The position numbers and the translations under genes were made by a program. Positions 17,945 to 26,205 of a stretch of 64,000 nt of DNA are shown one piece after another. The first letter of the stretch is position 1; the number at the start of each line of letters is the position of its first letter. The notes beneath the pieces are model-generated. The model had not been told where the DNA came from. It saw nothing but the letters and a program-made list of their open reading frames with translations, and searched no databases. Source of the DNA: Actinopolyspora alba (GTDB lineage: Bacteria > Actinomycetota > Actinomycetes > Mycobacteriales > Pseudonocardiaceae); NCBI RefSeq assembly GCF_900112765.1, contig NZ_FOMZ01000015.1:62001-126000 (forward strand). Reading direction: 5' to 3'.

Positions 17945-18430
17945 ATGAGGCGTGCCGTCTGTCCAGGTTCTTACGATCCGGTCACCAATGGCCATTTGGA
18001 CATCATCGAGCGAGCGGCGGGGCTGTTCGACGAGGTAACCGTCGCCGTGCTCGTGAACAAGAGCAAGAAGAGCCTGTTCGACGTCGACGAGCGGATAGAG
18101 ATGGTGCGCGAGGTCAGCAAGCCGTGGCCGAACGTGGTCGTCGACTCCTGGCACGGTCTGCTCGTGGACTACTGCAAGGCCAACGGGATCGGTGCGATCG
18201 TCAAAGGGCTGCGTGCGGTCAGCGACTTCGACTACGAGCTGCAGATGGCGCAGATGAACCAGCGGCTCTCCGGGGTCGAGACGTTGTTCATGTCGACCAA
18301 TCCGCTCTACAGCTTCTTGGCCAGTTCGCTGGTCAAGGAGGTGGCCACCTACGGCGGGGACGTGTCCAACCTGTTGCCACCGAAGATCGAACGACGGCTG
18401 CTCGACCGGTTGGCGGAAACGTCCGAGTGA
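17945..18430 (+). CDS. coaD: Phosphopantetheine adenylyltransferase
   Basis: A 161-residue CoaD, which transfers AMP from ATP to 4'-phosphopantetheine in coenzyme A synthesis. The nucleotidyltransferase motif [14 protein letters not shown] is at residues 8-21, and the C-terminal [20 protein letters not shown] helix is diagnostic. Length is that of the family. The ATG at 17945 yields [12 protein letters not shown]; a TTG at 17936 would add three residues. It is the last gene of this plus-strand run; the next gene converges on it. Confidence 0.95.
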   Translation: MRRAVCPGSYDPVTNGHLDIIERAAGLFDEVTVAVLVNKSKKSLFDVDERIEMVREVSKPWPNVVVDSWHGLLVDYCKANGIGAIVKGLRAVSDFDYELQMAQMNQRLSGVETLFMSTNPLYSFLASSLVKEVATYGGDVSNLLPPKIERRLLDRLAETSE

Positions 18431-18502
18431 CCGGGGGCCGATCAGTCGCCTCGGCAACCGGGAACGGACGTCGCGCGGTGCCCCCCGTGGCACCGTGATC
18501 CG

Positions 18503-18958
18503 TCAGTCCAGCGAGAGTTTCATACCGACGTGGGTGGCGCTGAAGCCGAGCCGTTCGTAGAACCGGTGCGCGGCCGTTCGAGCGCTGTCGGAGGTCAGCT
18601 GTACCTGCCCCGCGCCGCGCTCGCGTGCCACCGAGATCGCCCATTCGCACATCCGCCCGCCGATCCCGAGGCCGCGGTACTCCGACCCGACCCGGACCGC
18701 TTCCAACTGGGCCCGCTTGGTGCCCACGTGCGACAGTCCGGCTATGAAACTCAGTTGCAGGGTTCCCACGATCTCGCCGTCGAGCTCGGCGACCGCGAGT
18801 AGCTGGTTCGGGTCCGAGGCGATCTCGGCGAACGCGGTGTCGTAGGCGGGGTCCCCGGGACGCTCCCGATGGCGGCCCAGTTCGTCATCGCTGAGCAGGG
18901 AGACCACGGCCGCCACGTCCTCGGCCCGTGCGGGGCGGAAGCTGAATCGTTCGTCCAT
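18503..18958 (-). CDS. GNAT family N-acetyltransferase
   Basis: A 151-residue single-domain acetyltransferase. The acetyl-CoA loop lies in VGSEYRGLGIGGRMCEWAI (about 91-109) with the R-G-x-G-I-G pattern, and the C-terminal HRFYERLGF segment is motif B. The N-terminus reads FSFRPARAEDVAAVVSLL, typical of GNAT enzymes acting on small amines or amino acids. The specific substrate is unknown. It starts at an ATG and converges on coaD across 72 bases. Confidence 0.82.
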   Translation of the reverse strand: MDERFSFRPARAEDVAAVVSLLSDDELGRHRERPGDPAYDTAFAEIASDPNQLLAVAELDGEIVGTLQLSFIAGLSHVGTKRAQLEAVRVGSEYRGLGIGGRMCEWAISVARERGAGQVQLTSDSARTAAHRFYERLGFSATHVGMKLSLD

Positions 18959-19067
18959 CGGGTGAGCAGTCTAGTCGTGCGGCGCGTCGCGGGTTCGTGT
19001 TCGCTGCCGCCGTTCGTCATCCGCCGTTCACGGATGTGCCTGGTCTCAGTTACGCAGCGGAGTTAAC

Positions 19068-19514
19068 GTGCTGGTTATGCGCCAACACGCTGTGAAACTT
19101 TCCGGGTTGATGTTGACAGGACTGATCGCCGTGCTGGGCCTGCTCGGCCCCGTGGCGGCGGTCTCGGCCGAACCGGTCGCCGAGCGTTCCTCCACCGTGA
19201 CCGCCGCGGCCGCGTGCGGGAACACCTCCGGCTTCGAACGAGTCGCGCTCTCGTCCCTTCCGCCGGAAGCCACCGACACCGTGCGACTGATTCAACAGGG
19301 CGGTCCCTACCCCTATCCGGAGGACGGCGGCGTCTTCCACAACTGGGAGGGGATCCTGCCGGACTGCCCGGACGGCTACTACCACGAGTACACGGTCGAG
19401 ACGCCGGGAATCGACCACCGCGGCGCCCGCCGGTTCGTCGTCGGCTCCGAGGGGGAGTACTTCTACACCGCGGACCACTACGAGAGCTTCCGGCTGACCG
19501 ATATCAACTCCTGA
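19068..19514 (+). CDS. Secreted guanyl-specific ribonuclease (RNase Sa/N1/T1 family)
   Basis: A 148-residue exported RNase. Residues 1-35 form a signal peptide (basic start, then LMLTGLIAVLGLLGP, cleavage near VSA-EP). The mature part matches Streptomyces RNase Sa: LPPEATDTVRLI, PYPYPEDGGVF, YYHEYTV and the end DHYESFRLTD. By alignment the catalytic residues are E107, R122 and H137. The cysteines of RNase Sa (C7 and C96) are absent; C50 and C100 could form a different disulfide. No barstar-type inhibitor gene lies in the window. The GTG at 19068 has CGGAG five bases before it; an in-frame ATG at 19077 is an alternative. Confidence 0.9.
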   Translation: MLVMRQHAVKLSGLMLTGLIAVLGLLGPVAAVSAEPVAERSSTVTAAAACGNTSGFERVALSSLPPEATDTVRLIQQGGPYPYPEDGGVFHNWEGILPDCPDGYYHEYTVETPGIDHRGARRFVVGSEGEYFYTADHYESFRLTDINS

Positions 19515-19528
19515 GTCCCGTGACCGCA

Positions 19529-19561
19529 GGCACGGCGTCCGGGACCACCGGGCGCCGTGCC
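19529..19561. terminator. Hairpin between convergent ribonuclease and channel genes
   Basis: GGCACGGCG (19529-19537) pairs with CGCCGTGCC (19553-19561) around a 15-base loop. It lies 15 bases after the ribonuclease stop and could end both converging transcripts. There is no T-run on either strand. Confidence 0.5.
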
Positions 19562-19604
19562 GACGCTCGCGGTGCGGATCCGCCACGACCGTGAACGACC
19601 CGCC

Positions 19605-20654
19605 TCACGTGCGGCGCGAGTCGCTCGCCTCACGCACCGCGCGCGCCAGCTGGTCCTGCGAGATCCGCCGGGCGCAGATGTAGTACAGCGTGCTGCCCGC
19701 TGGCAGTCTCGTCCGCCAGGACGGGCTGATGAGCAGCTCGGAGTCCGTCCGCGCGGCCAGCACCGTGGCGTCGTGCCGATTGCCCAGCGCGAACTGGCAG
19801 TCGCCGTAGGAGACCGGCCCCAGCGACTCGGGGAGCCGACACGAGTAGGTGTTCCCTCCGCCGTGTGTCACCAGTTCGCTGTAAACCTGGGTGATGCCGG
19901 GGTCCAGCAGCTCCTCGGTGATCATGTGCGGGGTGTGCCACTGGACGCAGCGGATCGTTTCGTCCACGTACCGCATGTGCTCGGCCCTGCTCATGTCCCG
20001 CAGCGCGATCACCGGCTCCAGCGCCGGATTGACGTGGTGCACGCTCACCGCCACGGCGAGGGCCTCGTTGTCGTCGCGCGCGTCGATCAGCACCGAACGG
20101 GCGCGGTGCACCCCGGCCCTGTGCAGCACGTCCTCCGCGGTCAGGTCGCCGCGCACGAAGCCGATCCCCCGGTCGGGGACGGGGTTGTGGTCCACGTCGT
20201 CCCAGGCGCCGAGCACGACCGGATGCCTACCGTCGGCGAGCAGCTCGTCGATTATGCGCTCACTGCGTCCGGCGCCGTATCCCAGCACCACGATGTGATC
20301 GGATATGTGCAGGCTGCCCGAGCCGCTCATTCTTCTGCCTCTCGCCGTTTCCAGGGTGGTCGCCAGGTGGGTGAACAGGGTGGTCAACGTCGCGATCCCC
20401 CCGACGATGACGTAAACCCCGACGACGTGGCCCCCGGTGGTCTCCGGGTAGAAGTCGCCGTAACCCACCGTGGAGGTGGTGACCAGAAACCACCACCAGT
20501 AGTTCTCCGGAGCAGTCAGTTCGCTGTCGGCGCGTTCGAACAGCGCCATCAGCGGCCAGCTCGTGAAGAACACGAACGTGATCACCAGGGCAGGGGTCGT
20601 CCATGACCGGATGCTGATCAGACGTTGCAGCAAACGGAACAGTACGGTGGGCAA
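19605..20654 (-). CDS. Two-TM potassium channel with RCK/TrkA-N domain
   Basis: A 349-residue K+ channel subunit. Two membrane helices (about 18-38 and 73-98) flank a pore loop with the selectivity filter TVGYGD at 62-67. A cytoplasmic RCK domain follows from about residue 117, starting DHIVVLGYGAGRSERII with a Rossmann glycine motif, and a C-terminal regulatory part ends near 335. Channels of this kind assemble as tetramers gated by ligands or ions bound to RCK. The TTG start at 20654 has GGGAGG five bases before it on this strand. It may set potassium balance or membrane potential. Confidence 0.9.
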   Translation of the reverse strand: MPTVLFRLLQRLISIRSWTTPALVITFVFFTSWPLMALFERADSELTAPENYWWWFLVTTSTVGYGDFYPETTGGHVVGVYVIVGGIATLTTLFTHLATTLETARGRRMSGSGSLHISDHIVVLGYGAGRSERIIDELLADGRHPVVLGAWDDVDHNPVPDRGIGFVRGDLTAEDVLHRAGVHRARSVLIDARDDNEALAVAVSVHHVNPALEPVIALRDMSRAEHMRYVDETIRCVQWHTPHMITEELLDPGITQVYSELVTHGGGNTYSCRLPESLGPVSYGDCQFALGNRHDATVLAARTDSELLISPSWRTRLPAGSTLYYICARRISQDQLARAVREASDSRRT

Positions 20655-20938
20655 CGGGACCTCCCGCCGGATCGTGACACTGGTCTTCGCCCAGTCTCGA
20701 TTACCCGTCGGTCCGGTTTCCGACCGGTGTCCCGGTGACGCGTGTTGGACACGCGGCTCCGGATATCCCGCGTCCCGCCGGTACGGCCGGGCAGACTGGG
20801 ATCACACATGGTCGGCTCGTGTGACCGGTTCGAAACCACCGGATCGCGGGGTGATCGATACCCGGATCCGTGCGTTCTGAGAGCCTGAACGGGCCTGGCA
20901 AGTATCCTTCGGGTGAATACGACTGCAGGGAGATCGAC

Positions 20939-21682
20939 GTGTACCGGGTGTTCGAGGCGCTCGACGAGCTCGTCACGATCGTCGAGGAAGCGCGAAGTGT
21001 TCCGATGACCTCCGGGTGCGTCGTGCCGCGCGGCGACGTGTTGGAGCTGCTCGACGAGGTTCGCGATTCCTACCCTTCGGAACTCGACGACGCGCAGGAC
21101 GTGCTCGATCACCGGGACGAACTGGTGAACAAGGCCAAGACCGAGGCCGATGACAGCCTCAGTACCGCACGTTCCGAAGCGGAGAAGACGTCCTCCGAGG
21201 CCAGGGCCGAGGCGGAGAAGATGCTCGCCGACGCCAGGGAGCGGGCCGACGAGATCGTCGCCCAGGCCCGGGCCGACGCCGAACAGACCATCAACAACGC
21301 GCGCCGCGAGTACGAGGACTACATCGCTCGTGCGCAGTCCGAGTCCGACCGGATGGTGCAGGCCGGCCGCGCCGCTTACGACCAGTCCATCCACGAGGGG
21401 CGTTCGGAGCAGGCCCGCCTGGTTTCCGAGACCGAGGTGGTCCAGCAGTCGCAGCACGAGGCCAAACGCGTGGTCGACGAGGCACATGAGGAGGCCGAGC
21501 GGCTGCGCAGCGACTGCGACGCCTACGTAGACTCCCGGCTGGCCGACTTCGAGGAACTTCTCGGACGTACGCTGCGCACGGTCGGCAAGGGCAGGCAGCA
21601 GCTCCGACGTCCCATGAGCGCGCCCTTCGACTACGAGGAGTGGCAGACCTCCGAGCACGGCACCGCGGTCAGCGAGCACTGA
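20939..21682 (+). CDS. DivIVA-like coiled-coil protein (Rv2927c family)
   Basis: A 247-residue protein that begins VYRVFEALDELVTIVEEARSVPMT, a segment strongly shared with mycobacterial Rv2927c, followed by a PRGDVLELLDEVRD motif and a long charged coiled coil (about 55-220) full of EA/AR/DE heptads. It has no membrane segment. DivIVA-like proteins of actinomycetes organise polar growth or septation; the precise role of this paralogue is not known. The frame opens at 20870, but the GTG at 20939 has AGGGAG six bases away and begins the conserved region. It lies before DUF177-rpmF-rnc, as in mycobacteria. Confidence 0.82.
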   Translation: MYRVFEALDELVTIVEEARSVPMTSGCVVPRGDVLELLDEVRDSYPSELDDAQDVLDHRDELVNKAKTEADDSLSTARSEAEKTSSEARAEAEKMLADARERADEIVAQARADAEQTINNARREYEDYIARAQSESDRMVQAGRAAYDQSIHEGRSEQARLVSETEVVQQSQHEAKRVVDEAHEEAERLRSDCDAYVDSRLADFEELLGRTLRTVGKGRQQLRRPMSAPFDYEEWQTSEHGTAVSEH

Positions 21683-21988
21683 CTCCCCGGCCGGTGGCCG
21701 TCCGCGTCACCGCTGCGGTCGCGCCCCACGCCGTCGCCTCCCGGGCCCGGTCGGGCTTCGGGTGCGTGGTCGCTCATCGTGCGCACCAGCCGTGTGGTTT
21801 CGGTCGGCGGTCCCCGGTGGCGTAGCCTGAGGGGTGGTTCCGCTCGGCCCCGGCCGGTTTCTGCGCTCGAAGAGGGCGAGCGCTCAATGGTCCGGCGACG
21901 TGAGGTGCTCGTCGGTGGACCGGTGATCCGACCGAGCTCGGTTCCGAGTGGGTCCAGCAATCGCGAAACAGCCTAGCCGAAACCACAG
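21683..21988. other. Intergenic region, nothing identified
   Basis: A 306-base gap between the DivIVA-like gene and the DUF177 gene. It presumably carries the promoter of the DUF177-rpmF-rnc operon. I see no gene, hairpin with T-run or clear promoter boxes. Confidence 0.5.
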
Positions 21989-22564
21989 ATGCCTCAGAAT
22001 CACGAAGTCGTGCGATCCGCACCGGACGGTCCTTGGGTGATAGACACCCGGGAGTTCGGCCGCAGCCCCGGTACGAGTCGCAACTACACCCGCATACCCC
22101 CGGCCCCGGCCGGTTTCGGTATCGACATGGTCCGGGTGCCGGAGGGAGAGCCGATCGAGCTCGATCTGCTGCTGGAGGCAGTGGTCGAGGGCGTGTTGGT
22201 ATCCGGTACCGTCAGGGCGAACGCTAGCGGCGAGTGCGCGCGGTGTCTCGACGCGATCTCCGAGGATGTCGACGTCGAGCTGCGGGAGCTGTTCGCCTAT
22301 CCGGACAGCGCCACCGACACCAGCACCGATGAGGACGAAGTCAGCCGGATGTCCGGTGATCTGATCGATCTGGAGCCGGTGGTCCGGGACACGGTGTTGC
22401 CGTCGATGCCCACCGCCCCGCTGTGCTCGCCCGACTGTCCGGGACTGTGTTCCGGATGCGGTGCCAAATGGGCCGATCTCGGTCCGGAACACCATCATGA
22501 GACGATTGACCCTCGCTGGGCCGCATTGCGTGAGCGGTTCGGTGGGACCGAAGAGGAGAAGTAG
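21989..22564 (+). CDS. DUF177 (YceD family) protein
   Basis: A 191-residue YceD/DUF177 protein. Typical features are the ECARCLDAI segment (about 78-86), the acidic centre, and the C-terminal [15 protein letters not shown] cluster of cysteines that probably holds a metal. In bacteria and plants this family acts in 23S rRNA accumulation or ribosome assembly and is nearly always encoded before rpmF; that pairing holds here (two bases between stop and start). It corresponds to Rv2926c. The ATG at 21989 is the first codon of the conserved protein. Confidence 0.88.
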   Translation: MPQNHEVVRSAPDGPWVIDTREFGRSPGTSRNYTRIPPAPAGFGIDMVRVPEGEPIELDLLLEAVVEGVLVSGTVRANASGECARCLDAISEDVDVELRELFAYPDSATDTSTDEDEVSRMSGDLIDLEPVVRDTVLPSMPTAPLCSPDCPGLCSGCGAKWADLGPEHHHETIDPRWAALRERFGGTEEEK

Positions 22565-22566
22565 CC

Positions 22567-22749
22567 GTGGCTGTCCCCAAGCACAAGGTTTCCCGGTCGA
22601 ACACCCGTAAGCGCCGTTCGCAGTGGAAGGCCTCCGCTCCGACCCTGCGGGCGTGCCCCAACCGGGCCTGCCGTGAGATGAAGCTCCCGCACGTCGCCTG
22701 CCCATCCTGCGGTCAGTACAAGGGCCGTCAGGTCAGCAACCCTGCCTGA
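22567..22749 (+). CDS. rpmF: Large subunit ribosomal protein bL32
   Basis: A 60-residue bL32. The N-terminal [20 protein letters not shown] and the zinc-binding [20 protein letters not shown] are diagnostic; the C-x4-C and C-x2-C pairs show the zinc form. The GTG start at 22567 comes two bases after the DUF177 stop, so translation is probably coupled. rnc follows after 12 bases. Confidence 0.95.
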   Translation: MAVPKHKVSRSNTRKRRSQWKASAPTLRACPNRACREMKLPHVACPSCGQYKGRQVSNPA

Positions 22750-22761
22750 TAGGCGCCGATA

Positions 22762-23520
22762 GTGGGGGGAAAGCAACAGTCCCGGGACCGTGAATCGGAC
22801 CGGTCTGCGTTGGTAGCGGCTCTCGGCGTCGACTTCGACGCCGAGATGCTCACGCTTGCCCTGACACACCGTTCCTACGCCTACGAGAACGGCGGCTTGG
22901 AGCCCAACGAACGGTTGGAGTTCCTGGGGGATGCCGTACTCGGACTGGTGATCACCGATCACCTGTATCGTGACCACCCCGATCTTCCCGAGGGGCAACT
23001 CGCCAAGCTGCGGGCGAGCGTGGTCAACATGCACGCGCTCGCCGGTGTGGCCCGTGAACTGGGCGAGGGTGGTCTGGGGCAGTACCTGCTGCTGGGACGT
23101 GGCGAGGAGCTCACCGGAGGCAGGGACAAGGCCAGCATCCTGGCCGACTCGCTGGAAGCGGTTCTCGGGGCCGTTTATCTGCAGCACGGGTTGGAGACCT
23201 CCCGTGCGGTGATCCACCGGTTGTTCGACTCGTTGCTGGCCGAGGCGCCCATGCTCGGTGCCGGCCTGGACTGGAAAACCAGTTTGCAGGAGCTGACCGC
23301 ATCGGCCGGTCTGGGAGTCCCGGACTACCGGATCGACGAGCAGGGCCCGGACCACCGCAAGGAGTTCAGCGCCTACGCCGTCGTCAACGGTGAAGTCCTG
23401 GGGCAGGGCGACGGTCGAACCAAGAAGGACGCGGAGCAGAAGGCGGCGCAGACCGCCTGGCGCACGCTGTCGGACCAGCTCAACGGCGCGGCCGACGCGA
23501 GCGGTCCCCCCGAGCGGTAG
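22762..23520 (+). CDS. rnc: Ribonuclease III
   Basis: A 252-residue RNase III that cuts double-stranded RNA, including rRNA precursors. The signature [13 protein letters not shown] (about 50-62) holds the metal-binding acid residues; a second catalytic segment is [12 protein letters not shown]. The double-stranded RNA-binding domain covers about 170-240 ([16 protein letters not shown], then [13 protein letters not shown]). The GTG at 22762 follows rpmF closely; its ribosome binding site is weak, which suits coupled translation in a DUF177-rpmF-rnc-fpg operon. Confidence 0.95.
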   Translation: MGGKQQSRDRESDRSALVAALGVDFDAEMLTLALTHRSYAYENGGLEPNERLEFLGDAVLGLVITDHLYRDHPDLPEGQLAKLRASVVNMHALAGVARELGEGGLGQYLLLGRGEELTGGRDKASILADSLEAVLGAVYLQHGLETSRAVIHRLFDSLLAEAPMLGAGLDWKTSLQELTASAGLGVPDYRIDEQGPDHRKEFSAYAVVNGEVLGQGDGRTKKDAEQKAAQTAWRTLSDQLNGAADASGPPER

Positions 23521-23611
23521 GCGGCGTGCGTTCGAGGGGCCCGGCCGGGGACGACCCGGCTGGTGACGCCCCGGTGCACGGCGGCCGTGAATCGTGTTCG
23601 AGGATGGCTTC

Positions 23612-24529
23612 GTGCCAGAACTACCCGAAGTCGAAGTCGTCCGCAGCGGGGTCGCCGAGCACGTCTCGGGCCGCAGACTGGCCGGTGTCGAGGTGCTGCA
23701 CCCGCGTGCCGTGCGTAGACATCTCCCGGGGCCGGAGGATTTCGCGTCCGTGCTGGTCGGCCGAGTCGTCGAGAGCGTTCGCAGACGTGGCAAGTACCTC
23801 TGGTTGTCGCTGGGGACCTCGGGAGCTCCCGACAGCGGAGCCCCGGCAGGGGGACATGCGGTAGCGGGGGGACAGGCGGTACTCGCCCATCTCGGGATGA
23901 GCGGTCAGCTGTTGATACAGCCGAGCCGGGCCGCCGACGAGAAGCACCTGCGCGTGAGGTTCCGTTTCGAGGACGAGGGACCCGAGCTGCGATTCGTCGA
24001 TCAACGGACTTTCGGCGGGTTGAGCCTCACCGAGCTGATTCCCTCGGCGGATCTCGCCGTACCCGACTCCATCGGACACATCGCGGCCGACCCGTTGGAG
24101 CCCGCCTTCGACCGGGAGGCGGTCGTACGGCTCATCCGCTCCCGCAGGACGGGCATCAAACGAGCCCTGTTGGACCAGAATCTGATCTCCGGCATCGGCA
24201 ACATCTACGCCGACGAGGCGCTCTGGCGCGCCCGGCTGCACTGGGCGCACCCCACGGCCGCACTGGGGGACGAGCAGGTCCACCGCCTGTTGGACTCGGT
24301 GGTCGAGGTCCTCGGCGAGGCGCTCGTCGCGGGTGGAACCTCGTTCGACTCGCTGTACGTCAATGTCAACGGTCGGTCCGGTTACTTCAGCCGTTCCCTG
24401 TCGGTCTACGGCCGTGCCGGTTCGCCGTGTCCACGCTGTGGTGCCTCGGTCCGGCGGGAGGCGTTCACCAATCGCTCCGCGTACAGCTGTCCCGGCTGCC
24501 AGCCGGTTCCGTCCGAACCCCACTGGTGA
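23612..24529 (+). CDS. fpg: Formamidopyrimidine-DNA glycosylase (MutM)
   Basis: A 305-residue base-excision enzyme that removes 8-oxoguanine and formamidopyrimidines and nicks the strand. After Met removal the N-terminus is PELPEVE: P2 is the Schiff-base nucleophile and E3 the general acid, which fixes the start at the GTG at 23612 rather than upstream codons at 23594. K60-region RGKYLWL and the C-terminal zinc finger (CPRCG near 275, SCPGC near 295) are intact. A Gly/Ala-rich insert of about 20 residues (near 70-90, [17 protein letters not shown]) interrupts the N-terminal beta sandwich and makes the protein slightly long. Confidence 0.95.
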   Translation: MPELPEVEVVRSGVAEHVSGRRLAGVEVLHPRAVRRHLPGPEDFASVLVGRVVESVRRRGKYLWLSLGTSGAPDSGAPAGGHAVAGGQAVLAHLGMSGQLLIQPSRAADEKHLRVRFRFEDEGPELRFVDQRTFGGLSLTELIPSADLAVPDSIGHIAADPLEPAFDREAVVRLIRSRRTGIKRALLDQNLISGIGNIYADEALWRARLHWAHPTAALGDEQVHRLLDSVVEVLGEALVAGGTSFDSLYVNVNGRSGYFSRSLSVYGRAGSPCPRCGASVRREAFTNRSAYSCPGCQPVPSEPHW

Positions 24530-24568
24530 TGCGCGCCCGGTGCCACGGAGACCCTTCCGACGTTCCGG

Positions 24569-24600
24569 CGCGGTGGGGCGGCGGAGACCGCCCCACCGCG
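24569..24600. terminator. Perfect 13-bp hairpin after fpg
   Basis: CGCGGTGGGGCGG (24569-24581) pairs without mismatch with CCGCCCCACCGCG (24588-24600) around a six-base loop. It lies 40 bases after the fpg stop and faces the end of the asnB remnant on the other strand. There is no T-run; a strong GC hairpin of this kind is a common actinomycete terminator form. Confidence 0.65.
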
Positions 24601-24648
24601 CGTGTCGGCCCGTGCGCCGTTCACTCGGTTTAACGAGCCCGCGGGTGA

Positions 24649-25410
24649 TCAGACCTTGATCTCCGGCCCGTGCCGTTCCAACCACATCGACATGTCCAGG
24701 AACCGTTCCAACACGTCGCGCGTACCGCTGTCCACCTCCCGGGCGGGAATCGTCACCGCTTCCCGGATCCGTCGGTCGTGCAACAGCGAGAGAGCCGGGT
24801 CATCGGCGCGCAGCAGTTCCCCCGCCTGTCGCTGCGGTTCGGAGGCGTAGTTCGGATCCTGGGTCGAGGGATAGGGACTTTTGACCGTTCAGGAAGCGTG
24901 TAAAAGTGTTCCTGAGCCGTCGTATTGCTACGCGGCCTTGGCCGCACCCGTAGGTGCGGTCTTCCCGTGGCGATGCCCATGCCAGCAGCGCTGGTCTCAC
25001 CGGAGTTTCCAGCGGGCTTGTTTACCGTCCCGGCGCAACTCTCCGCGGACGCCGCCGTAGCGGACACTCGAAAGACCTCGACACGGCTTGGTTTTCGCCA
25101 CCCCGAACTCCTTCGATACGGAAAGTAGCACACTGTTTTACATACAGTTACGCAGGGATGGGAACAGTCAACAACCCCGTCGAGTACCGAACGCGGCAGG
25201 ACGTCGGCCACCGCGCCGCGCAACAGGCTCTTCTCCCCGCCGTCGTGGGTTTTCAGCGACCGGGGGGCGTTGAACACGTGCTCCACCAGGCGGTGATCGC
25301 AGAACGGTACCCGGACCTCCAGGCCCACCGCCATGCTCATCCGGTCCTTGCGGTCCGGCAGGATTCGCACGAACCGGTGAAGTCCGACCGGGTTCCCGTT
25401 TCCGGAAGTG
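24649..25410 (-). pseudogene. asnB: Asparagine synthetase (AsnB) C-terminal remnant, split by an insertion
   Basis: Two pieces of the same reading frame survive. The upstream piece (25410 to about 25177) encodes LPDRKDRMSMAVGLEVRVPF and on to LPRSVLDG; the downstream piece (24886 to 24649) encodes VKSPYPSTQDPNYASEPQRQ and ends WLERHGPEIKV-stop. These are the synthetase-domain C-terminus of AsnB, normally over 600 residues; the glutaminase domain and most of the ATP-PPase domain are missing. Between the pieces lies a 287-bp insertion. Removing 24887-25176 restores the continuous frame LDGVKSPYPS. The remnant cannot make an active enzyme. The 5' boundary is approximate. Confidence 0.85.
24887..25173 (-). 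mobile_element. 287-bp non-autonomous mobile element inserted in the asnB remnant
   Basis: The insertion is flanked by ACC on both sides (24884-24886 and 25174-25176). It has no terminal inverted repeats. Instead it has a hairpin near each end: TCAGGAA/TTCCTGA (24889-24895 with 24909-24915) and ACTGT/ACAGT (25132-25136 with 25144-25148). Inside lie CCGCACC/GGTGCGG and CCAGC/GCTGG stems. A related core is found at 8784-8940, so the sequence is repeated in the genome. Subterminal hairpins without terminal repeats recall IS200/IS605-type elements and their miniature derivatives; this family assignment is inference. A 34-codon minus-strand frame (25101-24997) preceded by GAAGGAG may be the stump of a lost transposase-region gene. 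Confidence 0.7.
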
Positions 25411-25507
25411 ACGCGACCCGGTTAGCCGGGGCCGGTAGCCTGATCACATGGCAGGGTCCGGGGTGTTCGGCCTCGGGCGTTTCGACGGTGTTCGAAAGGA
25501 CGGACTC

Positions 25508-26179
25508 GTGACGGGAGAACCGCGACGGTCGCCCGTCGTCCACCGCGAGGGGCTGGACGAACTACTCGAACGCGCCCGGGAACTCGCCCGCGACGGCAGG
25601 CGCCGGATTCTCGGGATAGCCGGTCCGCCGGCGGCGGGAAAGGGCAGGCTCGCGGACAAGCTGCTGCAGGGACTGGGCGACAGCGCGGCGCTCGTCCCGA
25701 TGGACGGGTTCCACCTCGCCGGTGCCGAACTGCGCAGGCTGGGCAGGCAGAACCGTAAGGGGGCGCCGGACACCTTCGACGTGGCGGGCTACCTGTCGCT
25801 GCTGCGTCGGCTGCGTGCCCAGACGGTGGGAGGGAGTGACGAGGTCGTCTACGCCCCGGAGTTCCACCGCTCCGTCGAGGAGTCCTACGCCGGTTCCATC
25901 CCGATCTCCGCCGAGGTGCCGTTGGTGCTGACCGAGGGCAACTACCTGCTGCTGGACCGGGAGCCCTGGACCGAGGTGCGCGGCCTGCTCGACGAGTGCT
26001 GGTACCTGGAACCGGACGACGGCAAGCGGATCGGACGGTTGATCGCGCGCCACGTCCGCAACGGGATGTCGCGCGGCCGCGCGCGGGAGTGGGTGATGCG
26101 CAGCGACGAGCGCAACGCGGCGCTGATCGCCGAGAGCAGGGGAAACGCCGACCTGGTGATCCCGGGGGACATCGGGTAG
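25508..26179 (+). CDS. P-loop nucleoside/nucleotide kinase family protein
   Basis: A 223-residue kinase of the uridine kinase/pantothenate kinase-like P-loop group. The Walker A GPPAAGKG lies at 39-46, the base of a strand with VPMDGFHLAG follows near 64-73, and LTEGNYLLLD near 138-147 matches the family's Walker B region; a lid with ARHVRNGMSRGRAREWV is near 180-196. Homologues are annotated as fructose-transport or uridine kinase-like proteins, so the substrate is open. The frame opens at 25448, but the GTG at 25508 has AAAGGA seven bases before it. It starts just beyond the asnB remnant on the opposite strand. Confidence 0.82.
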   Translation: MTGEPRRSPVVHREGLDELLERARELARDGRRRILGIAGPPAAGKGRLADKLLQGLGDSAALVPMDGFHLAGAELRRLGRQNRKGAPDTFDVAGYLSLLRRLRAQTVGGSDEVVYAPEFHRSVEESYAGSIPISAEVPLVLTEGNYLLLDREPWTEVRGLLDECWYLEPDDGKRIGRLIARHVRNGMSRGRAREWVMRSDERNAALIAESRGNADLVIPGDIG

Positions 26180-26205
26180 CCCTTCCCCGGTCTCGCGGTC
26201 TCGGC

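Noticed and set aside
20820-20860. GGTTCGAAACC motif resembling a tRNA T-loop
   Set aside because: No matching acceptor stem, anticodon arm or D-arm can be built around it. No tRNA gene was found in the window.
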